From: Nemertoderma westbladi
Taxonomy: Eukaryota; Xenacoelomorpha; Nemertodermatida; Nemertodermatidae
NCBI GenBank assembly: GCA_032718475.1
Contig: JAUCBJ010006658.1
Location: forward strand, 1 to 64,000
Direction: 5' to 3'
DNA: 64,000 nucleotides
Position numbers and translations under genes: made by a program. Of this stretch, positions 56,475-64,000 are shown one piece after another. The notes under the pieces were generated by a model that had not been told where the DNA came from, did not search any database, and was given only the letters and a program-made list of their open reading frames with translations. Positions within the stretch are counted from its first letter, which is position 1, and each line of letters begins with the position of its first letter.

Positions 56475-59015
56475 TTACGTTATGGAGTCCCTAGATATTT
56501 GTCGGATTAGGGAAGTGGTCGTAGGAAGAGTATCTTGCCTTCCATAGTTTCCGGACAGTTTTCGGTCTCTTTCCAGTAAACATAAACGACCAGCTGGGCG
56601 ATTGAGTTGTTGTGTTACTTTCTCCGCTCCCTTGGCCTGTCTAATCTCCGCCGTGGTAAGATGAGGAGGCCATTCTTCTTCTTCTTTACTTAAGAAGTCG
56701 GATCCACCTAACCAGCCTGGAGTATCTATCAGTTCTTGAGGAGTTGCTCCTCTGGAAGCGATGTCGGCTGGATTAATCGTCCCAAGGCAATGTCTCCATT
56801 GATCTACATTGAAGTTAATATCGTCATTATCTGAGGAGTATGGTGTTCCCTCAGTTAGTTCGTCCACCTCACTGCTCTCCACTTCCCATTCCCTTACTTG
56901 GTATACCTGTTGTTGAGGTAATCTCTCTTTGAGAGTTCTACGGGAAGGGCCAGTGAAGTACCAACCTACTCTAGTTCTTACCGCATAGGTTTGTAGTGGC
57001 TGTGGTTGAGCAGGCCGTTTCTCCAATGTCTCTAGCGCCTCATGCACGTTTTGGCCGATGAGTATTTGCACTCCAGGATAATCTGTGTGGAATCGAGGTA
57101 TCTTAAGATGTTGGATGCTCTCATCCTCGTCCCAATTATAAAGGTCTGCTTGGGTAGTAGCGAAGTTCTTTATAGCCACCATTTTTACCGACCTTATACC
57201 TTGTGCTCCTAATTTATCCTGGGGGGTGGACAACACACCTACATAGTAGTCTGCCGTTAGGGTAGATTTCCAAACCTGCATAATTCCTGACATATTCAAT
57301 TTAGTCCGGAATTTGGGTTGTCCAGCAAAGATATCTTCGGCTAGTTCTTGATCGATGAATGTTCTTGTGCTGCCGGAGTCAAGGAGGGCGTTCACTATGT
57401 AACTTTTGTTAGGACCATGAACTCTTACCTGCACTACAGGTAATTCTCTGATTCCTACGTTGGAAGTTGGAGCTTTCCAAGATGGTTGTCTGGCAAAAGT
57501 AGTTGGGGGGAACTCATTGTCGGTGTCCTTTTCATAAGTAAGTGCTCGATACACCGCGGTATTGATTAGGTAACAGGATTCATTGGCGTCGGAAAATTCG
57601 TCCGTATAGAATCCTTCCATCTCAGATTCTTGATCAGTGTCATTTACATCACTGAATTGGACATGTAGTTCGGGCTCACTTACCTGACTCGGGTTGTTTC
57701 GTTCGAATTCACTGTGTAACAAGATGTGATGTTTCGCACCGCACTTTGCACACTTTACGTCGGAGTAACAGGTTCCCCGTTGGTGTCCTTCTCTGAGGCA
57801 ATTATAGCATAACCGCTTATCCCACATGACTTCACGTCTGTCTACCAGGGATTTCTTTAGGAATTCAGCACACACACTCAAACGGTGGGGCCCGTCGCAC
57901 AGCGCACATTTTGGTTTGATGTTACTCACTTTACCTTGGGTAACGTTATGCACTCTCGCTCTTTCTTCGGGCTTTCTTCCGTGAATTCTCTTAGGAGACG
58001 TAGGAGGAGTTGTTGTTACCTGTTCTCTCCTGTCACTGGTTCGAGACTTATATTTACTTACGTCTTTATAGGTCTTGTTGTCATAGTAAGATTTTGCTGT
58101 GTCTTTCCCGCTGTCCTCTTCTCGAGAAGCTTGGCTTTCGCCGTCGTCAGTATAACACACTGGTGTTACCCTTCTCCTAGAAACGGGTTTCTCACTTACC
58201 TTATTTTCCGATGTTTTCTCTCTGGACTGCTTTATGAGTTGTAATTTTACTTCACTATCTAAGAAGGACATGAGATCAGCCATGGTAGGGCCTCGTCGTT
58301 GCTGCTCATTCATATAGAACACTTGCTTGTCCCAGCGTGTACATACTCCACCCTTTGGTAAAGTAGAGACTACGGCTCCAATAACCATGGAACTCTGATA
58401 TTCATGAGACTTACCTAACCAGTCCAATTGTCTACAGATCTCCTGAATCTCATCGGAAAACTCTATAATCCCGCTACTAAGGAACTTTCGGGGGGCTACT
58501 AATTTTGCATACAAATACTTAGCTATGTTATCCTTGTTACCATACCTGATGTTTAATGTATCCCAAACTTGTCTTAATCCATCTGGATGTCCAATAAACT
58601 TTAACGCCATTAACTTGGGAGGTCCTTCCAAGCACTTGATGAGGAATCTAAGTTTCTCTCCGTTAGATAGTACAGAGTTCTGTATGCTATATTTGTAATA
58701 TTCATTGAAAGGTAACCATTTCATCTCATCTCCATTGAATTTGACGATTTCTCCCACTTTGACCGCTTGGCGGGCTTCTGTTCTAGCCATCTGACGCGTA
58801 AAGCTTTCTTGGGCCATCGTGTTATTTAATATCGAATTATCGGTATATAAATTTCCCGGATTATTATCAGGTCTATAGGGAATATCATTAACAACAGGTT
58901 CATAATCACCCTTAATAGGGTTTGCTATAGGAGTTTCTACTTCACTAGCAGTATAGATGCGTGTAGGCTCCACACCTTGCGCATGTAATACTTCAGACCT
59001 AACAGGTTGACACAA
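56475..59015 (-). CDS. BEL/Pao gag-protease polyprotein with RT deleted in frame
   Basis: Open for 846 codons; the first ATG is at 58817 and the frame is open upstream past the end of the preceding ORF. Gag of the DUF1759 type spans ~85-270 (VKFNGDEMKWLPFNEYYKYS, LRFLIKCLEGPPKLMALKFI). Three cysteine clusters follow: CALCDGPHRLSVC (~374), CYNCLREGHQRGTC (~403) and CAKCGAKHHILLH (~421). The aspartic protease motif LLDSGSTRTFID lies near 547. After VGWYFTGPSRRTL (~695) the sequence jumps to WRHCLGTINPADIASRG and LIDTPGWLGGSDFL, which belong to the RNase H/integrase boundary of BEL Pol. RT with its YVDD, RNase H and integrase are missing, but the frame is maintained. The product could assemble and process particles but not copy RNA. 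Confidence 0.87.
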   Translation of the reverse strand: MCQPVRSEVLHAQGVEPTRIYTASEVETPIANPIKGDYEPVVNDIPYRPDNNPGNLYTDNSILNNTMAQESFTRQMARTEARQAVKVGEIVKFNGDEMKWLPFNEYYKYSIQNSVLSNGEKLRFLIKCLEGPPKLMALKFIGHPDGLRQVWDTLNIRYGNKDNIAKYLYAKLVAPRKFLSSGIIEFSDEIQEICRQLDWLGKSHEYQSSMVIGAVVSTLPKGGVCTRWDKQVFYMNEQQRRGPTMADLMSFLDSEVKLQLIKQSREKTSENKVSEKPVSRRRVTPVCYTDDGESQASREEDSGKDTAKSYYDNKTYKDVSKYKSRTSDRREQVTTTPPTSPKRIHGRKPEERARVHNVTQGKVSNIKPKCALCDGPHRLSVCAEFLKKSLVDRREVMWDKRLCYNCLREGHQRGTCYSDVKCAKCGAKHHILLHSEFERNNPSQVSEPELHVQFSDVNDTDQESEMEGFYTDEFSDANESCYLINTAVYRALTYEKDTDNEFPPTTFARQPSWKAPTSNVGIRELPVVQVRVHGPNKSYIVNALLDSGSTRTFIDQELAEDIFAGQPKFRTKLNMSGIMQVWKSTLTADYYVGVLSTPQDKLGAQGIRSVKMVAIKNFATTQADLYNWDEDESIQHLKIPRFHTDYPGVQILIGQNVHEALETLEKRPAQPQPLQTYAVRTRVGWYFTGPSRRTLKERLPQQQVYQVREWEVESSEVDELTEGTPYSSDNDDINFNVDQWRHCLGTINPADIASRGATPQELIDTPGWLGGSDFLSKEEEEWPPHLTTAEIRQAKGAEKVTQQLNRPAGRLCLLERDRKLSGNYGRQDTLPTTTSLIRQISRDSIT

Positions 59016-59053
59016 TGTTACAGGGGGTATTGGTATACCCTTTTGTATATTGA

Positions 59054-60592
59054 CTAAGTTGTGCGTTCTAGCGCGATACTTTGCTGCACTTCTTGCAATT
59101 CTACCCTACTTTCCCTTAATGTTCCCTTGAGTTGGTGGACAGTCTCCTGCATCTGTCCGAGCAGGAGATTCATCCCCCGTCGTCCCTCCTCTACCCACTC
59201 GACCGCCAAAGCGTGAGTCGCCAACATTGTAGCGGGCAGACGCGGGACGACGGGAGACAAATCTTTGATTTCTCTCTCAGCGTCCAGGACAGGGATATTC
59301 TCATGGACTGTTCTACCGGGTACAGGCAGTGTAGTACTGTGTAAAGGGAATTTAGAGTTAAGCTCTGGAAGTACAGGGGTCTCTAGCACAGGAGTGGCTT
59401 TGGGAACGACAGGCCTAATTATTTCAGGCTCATCAACAATGGTAGGGAGTCTTTTGACCTTAATAATTTGGTCTGTGGGTTCTTTACTACCTAAGTCTGT
59501 GCTAGCTAGTTGTCTTCTAACCGCTGGGGGCAAATCAGGCAATTTGTGACGGTGAGATGTTTTTCTACGCCTGCTTAGACGAGATCTATTTCCTCTGCCT
59601 TCAGGATCTGTAGTCTCGCCTTCTTCCGATGATGTGTATTCTTGGCGTTTGGGAGTAGATCGACTCATCATCTGCATTTGACTAGCAGTTAACTGTTTAT
59701 TTATGCAGTCTTGCGTCTCTTGCAGATTTTCCAACTCCAGTTGGGTAGTCTCCTCAGACGCTCTCCGTTCTGCTTCTGCCACTGCCTTTGCCGCATTTCT
59801 TTCCGCTTCTGCTTCTGCCATTGCCGCTGCCGCCTTTCTTTCCACTTCTGCTTCTGCCATTGCCGCTGCTACTGCTGCTGCCTTTCGGTCCTCTATCTGT
59901 TTTTTCTTTATTTGTTCTTCTTGGACTCTAACGAGGTGGAGTTTTTCATCAAATTTAGCTTGGTTTGCAGCTAACATTTCCGCATCGATTGCGTCCAACA
60001 CAAGCTTGGTTCCTTCACTATTAGGGCGAAGTCCAGACAGTCATCTCCTCAACTCTTCGTCTCCTAGGAATCGCTGATAGTCTGACAGATAGATGTCAAT
60101 GGCGTCTCTAGTTTGCGGCTTCTCTGCTGCTGTTAATTCGCTTTCCACTTCGCTTTCCACTTCGCTTTCCACTTGAGAAGAAGTGGCGTCAGTTGATTCT
60201 TCATAGGTTGGCCACTCATCATAAACCGTATCCGCCATCTTCGCTCCGCGTTCGGGCGTCCGCTCAACAGTATCCGAACTACTGGAGCTATCGGGCCGCT
60301 GAGAACTAGGTTCTTGGCTAGGAGGTTGCTGCTGTTTGATAGCTGCTTCTTGATCCCGCTTGACTTGGGCCCGAGTGCCGATGATAGACCTACGCTGTTC
60401 TACTAGCCTAGGGTCTGACACTACTACTGTAGGGATGGCCTTTCTTACAATAGTAGGTGACTTAGACTTGGATCTAGGATGTTCTATACTTTGATCTTGG
60501 TCACAGATCCTTTTAATACGCTGTCTAAGTCTAATACTCATTCTAACACTTTCTAAGATACTATCTGACAGTGATTTGGTTGCGTCTGACAT
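59054..60592 (-). CDS. BEL 5' ORF: long coiled-coil protein with one in-frame TGA
   Basis: Starts at a true ATG (60592). The frame runs to a TGA at 60041-60043, continues in the same frame (TGA CTG then SGLRPNSEGTKLVLDAID) and ends at 59054: ~512 codons. Residues 1-180 are Ser/Arg/Glu-rich with a triplicated VESE motif. The region ~200-300 is a long charged coiled coil of KAAAAMAEAEAER-type repeats. The rest is Pro-rich with a final helical segment (HQLKGTLRESRVELQEVQQS). The gag frame is open across its end, so a frameshift could fuse the two. The TGA may be a mutation, or a read-through site. I know no matching family; a structural Gag extension is plausible. Confidence 0.7.
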
Positions 60593-62862
60593 GTTTGTTT
60601 ACACAGTTGAATGCCTACGGCTATAAATACAGTTAAAGTAAGTCTAGTAATTCAGTATCACTGTTAGCCTAATAATTAATTACCGATACTGCTACTCAGT
60701 GTAGCGTGATATATATATAATATATTAGAATACCAGTATGCTTATAGTATATATATAAGTATTATTACAGACTAGATTTGTCACAGAGTACCGGTATATA
60801 ATTTTAGCACAAATATATATAAATATATAATAGGCCTATCGTGAATACCGGTATACAGCTGACACTTATAGTATATATAAGTATAATTATTACAGACTAG
60901 AATTAATTACAGAATACCGGTATGATTTCAGCCTAAATTTATAGAATAAATATAAAAAGCCTATTGTAAATACCGGTATGTCAATTATTTTAAAAATAAT
61001 TGAATTTCTGAATGTTAGGGGTTACTTGGTTACTTTACTAACTCTATTACCGTTATTTAAGCAGCAGTCCAACTGATATTAAGACCTAAGTGTTGTATAA
61101 CAGGCCTACTATTTTATTAATAGATTTAGTGGATTTATATGTACCCGTATGAGGGGTTTTGTTACAATATTGAAATAGCTGTTATTATTTCTGGGAAATA
61201 ATCACTACACAGAAGCTGTGCGCTCTCAGTGAAGTGCTACTTATTGGACACTAAAACAAATAATTCTACTTCCTAAGTTACTTATCTACGAATTACTTAC
61301 GATACGGGTGAGATTAAATCTCTAAATAAACACAAAAAATTACAAAAAAAACACAAATACGAATTTTTAGGGTAATTTTACAAGAAGTCTACAAACCAGC
61401 CTAACAAAGGGTTAGAAATCTGGTTATTACAAACGGACAGGATACTACGGTATTTGAAAATAATAAGTAGTAGTAAATACACTGCGTTGTCCAGATAGGA
61501 AAATACCACCGCCTGACGACCTATAGCCGTATCGCTATAGGTACTACGTTATGTATCACGGAGTGTCCCTACCTAGAAGTTAATTACCGCGGTCTACCAG
61601 AACCAACGTGCCTATTAACCACTTTACAACACAAATATACTGCCTACACACTAATTACCTTCGGAAAGCACTGTACACTAAACCCTAAATTAGGTACAAA
61701 TACTGGTACAACAAATAATCAGTAGTTAAAAATACTTGAACAGCTAAAAGAACCACGGCATCTGCTGGAGCGACCGGAGCACAAAGTCACCAGTCTTTAC
61801 CTACGCCAAGCAGCCCGTGTAGTACCGGGGTTAATTTAACTATAGCGGTATATATAACAAGCACAATTACTGTAGGAATAAACTTGGGGACATGAATGTT
61901 GCGAATAATCGCATAAACTCTGAATAATAAATATTACGCTACCCGTACAGAATACTCAAACAAAATACAAACCAAACGCTGGCAGACTACCACCAAGCCT
62001 AAATAAACTACAGTATGTGCAGATTCTGAAATGGTTAGTTAGTATGCGTTCTAACACGGTAGTACGACTTATTCTTTAGGAGGGGGTTGACCTTACACTC
62101 AAGTTGCCCCAACTTACTAACTGGCACTTTATCAGACAAACTCTACACACGCAGCAATCTCTTCAGACCTAATAACAGCCAGACAACAATCCAGCCTACA
62201 AAATATCTGAGTAATAACTATTACGGTACCTGAACAGACCACACAAACAAACACAGACTAAAAAGCTGGCAGACTACTATCAAGCCTAAATAAACTACAG
62301 TATATGCAGATTCCAAAACAGTTAGTTAGTATGCGTTCTAACACGGTAGTACGACTTATTCTTTAAGAGGGGGTTGACCTTACAACTTAAAATGCCCCAA
62401 CTTACTAACTGGCACTTTATTGGACAGACTCTACATACGCCGCAATCTCTCCAGACTCAACAAAAGTCAGACAGCAATCCAGCCTACAATTATCTGAACA
62501 ATCTGAGCAGACTCACACGTCTTCAGCTCAATATTAACTTACATGTAAATAAAACCGACAGAAATAAGTAAGCTCCAAAAGAAACAAGGGGTGTACAGTC
62601 CCTAATCTCTTAAACAGCCTACCGGTATGCAATAATCAAAATCGAATAATACTAATGTACTTATACTGGAAGTACCGGTTAGGACAGTTGGGCCTACGGA
62701 CCTACAGAAGTACCGGTTCTGGCAGTTGGACCTACGGACCTACAGCAGTACCGGTTCTGGCAGTTGGGCCTACTGACCTACAGAAGTACCGGTTCAGGTT
62801 TACCGGTCGACCGGTACTTTCAACTTTATTGCTTACTGCAATAAAGAAGCAATAACTGTTAT
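60593..62862. repeat. BEL 5' leader with three tandem duplications
   Basis: No ORF. (1) 60731-60975: ~115-base unit twice, marked by AATACC(A/G)GTAT and TTATAGTATATATA-AGTAT. (2) 61975-62470: 287-base unit twice, marked by AACACGGTAGTACGACTTAT (62053 and 62340) and CCCCAACTTACTAACTGGCA. (3) 62669-62810: 38-base unit about 3.5 times, marked by ACCTACAGAAGTACCGGTTC. Such a long, repeat-bearing leader is unusual between LTR and first ORF. Confidence 0.85.
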
Positions 62863-64000
62863 TGTACGCGCTTTTGAAGACCTTTAGCAGTTTAACCTGC
62901 CAAAATTTATATGTCTTTGGTTTATGTTCAGACTTTAGAAGATGACAGATATTTAATGCCAATAAACACAACATTAGCCGAAGCCAGCCTAGTGCGCGTC
63001 CATTCACCCGCTGGATATTCCCGGGAGACTGGGTTCGGATGGGGCTTAGTTTTTGTTATTGCAGTGAAGCCTACTGTATTATTCGATTGATCGTTAATAA
63101 ATAATTCCTGACAAATATTATTCACTTTCGGGAAATATTAACAGTTCCTTTAGGACGTGGCGCTCTACCTAAGTAAACAGAGTTATGACTTATACTACAC
63201 GCAACGGTAAGGCTTATAATTCACGTATAAGACGCATTCTTTAGGAAATGCTTTGTTATCGGTCACAATCATGCACACTACCGGTACCGCACAATACTGC
63301 ACACTAATCTGCCGACCGTCAATGAATTTGATCACACATAAAGAGAACAGCAATTGACCTATGTAGTGTCTATCAAATAGCATTAGGTTCACTACAAACC
63401 ACGATAACATAAGTCGCAATTGTTATATATAGCCTGTCTCTCTAACCTGTAGTGTATCAAGAAAATTGGGAAATTTGGGTTCTTTATAGATGTTCTCCAA
63501 ATAATAATATTCAACCAACTGATAAACACAACAGTAAATAGCATTAAGACGGTAGGTTAAGATATAATATGATTAGACTGTATGCTGATTGGGTCGGTTG
63601 ATAACATTTATACGTTCTATAATCTAAGCCTACTAATGTTTTACTAAAAGTCTGAAACAAGTCATTCCAAAAGCCGATGTTCTGGCGTAGGAGGAATAAC
63701 AACACACCTCTGTCCCTGTATCTTTTACACAGAGAGGAATAGCTCTCATTGGCAGAACACCAGAATCCACAGGTTCCACGAATGTCTAAATGCCGAACTA
63801 TCAGGATTTTGGCATCCCTTGGCCAACACACAAAATGAGTCACTCCGCTCGGTTGTCCTGGTTGCATACTCTGCTGCTATAGCTCTGGTTGGCCGATAGA
63901 ACATAGCAAAGATCCCCTCGTACAGCAAATCAGCCAATCAGCCGGTCGCTTGTATCATTCGAGTTAGTGAGCCTTTTAGAGTATTCCAGCGCCTGGGGGG
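62863..64000 (-). repeat. 5' LTR of the BEL element, truncated by the window end
   Basis: Starts TGTACGCGC and follows 51928-53074 closely; the last ~52 bases of the LTR are outside the window. It carries small differences from the 3' LTR, such as a deletion of 12 bases in the ACACACCTCTGTCCCTG segment near 63712. Confidence 0.9.

Larger units (their letters stand above)
51928..64000 (-). mobile_element. BEL/Pao-type LTR retrotransposon, deletion derivative, cut by the window end
   Basis: Direct repeats of ~1.2 kb flank an internal region of 9.7 kb in which all recognisable ORFs read on the minus strand. The 3' LTR is 51928-53126; the 5' LTR starts at 62863 and leaves the window ~52 bases before its end. 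Order in element direction: 5' LTR, ~2.3 kb repeat-rich leader, coiled-coil ORF, gag-protease with deleted RT, ~1.7 kb noncoding, Cys/His-rich ORF, purine-rich tract (CTGGGAGCGG next to 53127), 3' LTR. No standard primer binding site beginning TGG was recognised after the 5' LTR. Gag of the DUF1759 type supports BEL/Pao over Gypsy. Confidence 0.88.

Noticed and set aside
57885-60077. Plus-strand ORFs opposite gag and the coiled-coil ORF
   Set aside because: They are antisense shadows of the repetitive Ala/Glu codons and of gag.

Overview
This is eukaryotic DNA from the repeat-rich genome of an invertebrate animal. The reasons are animal-type retrotransposon clades (CR1/L2-like, RTE-like and BEL/Pao), a two-exon DUF4806 gene with a phase-consistent intron, a multi-finger C2H2 protein, a CACTA/EnSpm-like transposase and many satellites and hairpin elements. 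The repeat style (very frequent TAGGCCTA, TACCGGTA and TACAGTA words) made me think of a marine invertebrate, perhaps an echinoderm or hemichordate, but that is a weak impression. No bacterial features, rRNA or CRISPR were seen. The C2H2 gene at 29.3-30.6 kb is the only good candidate for a host gene.

Layout. 0-9 kb: an almost complete CR1/L2-like LINE (ORF1 at 1883-2923, ORF2 at 3164-6457) followed by a decayed relative (7.3-8.9 kb). 9-19 kb: RTE-like LINE pieces with a (TAG)n tail, a CAATTG minisatellite and an inverted-repeat element. 19.8-26.8 kb and 35.7-39.9 kb: two copies (A and B) of one ~4.2 kb segment. Copy A has been enlarged by two insertions, one of them a solo BEL LTR, and copy B preserves both empty sites. 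29-31 kb: C2H2 zinc-finger gene and a further RTE-like piece. 32-35 kb: a tandem repeat and a decayed LINE 3' end. 39.9-41.6 kb: two head-on RTE-like pieces. 43-51 kb: a GC-rich satellite array interrupted by a 4.6 kb DNA transposon (14-bp terminal inverted repeats, CT target duplication). That transposon carries a DUF4806 gene and the 3' part of a transposase, and the transposase is itself split by a hairpin element. 51.9 kb to the end: a BEL/Pao retrotransposon on the minus strand with ~1.2 kb LTRs, of which the upstream (5') one runs off the window.

How the parts relate. The window is a stack of nested insertions. The BEL element has gag, zinc knuckles and protease, but its reverse transcriptase has been removed by an in-frame deletion, so it would need a helper. 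It also carries two extra coding regions: a long coiled-coil ORF before gag, interrupted by one in-frame TGA, and a decayed Cys/His-rich ORF in the position usually taken by an envelope gene. These extra BEL regions, the DUF4806/transposase element inside a satellite, and the duplication with datable empty sites are the most interesting items.

Caution on starts: some open frames have no ATG at their 5' end, and this is stated where it matters. All identities were judged by eye; no alignment or database search was run.
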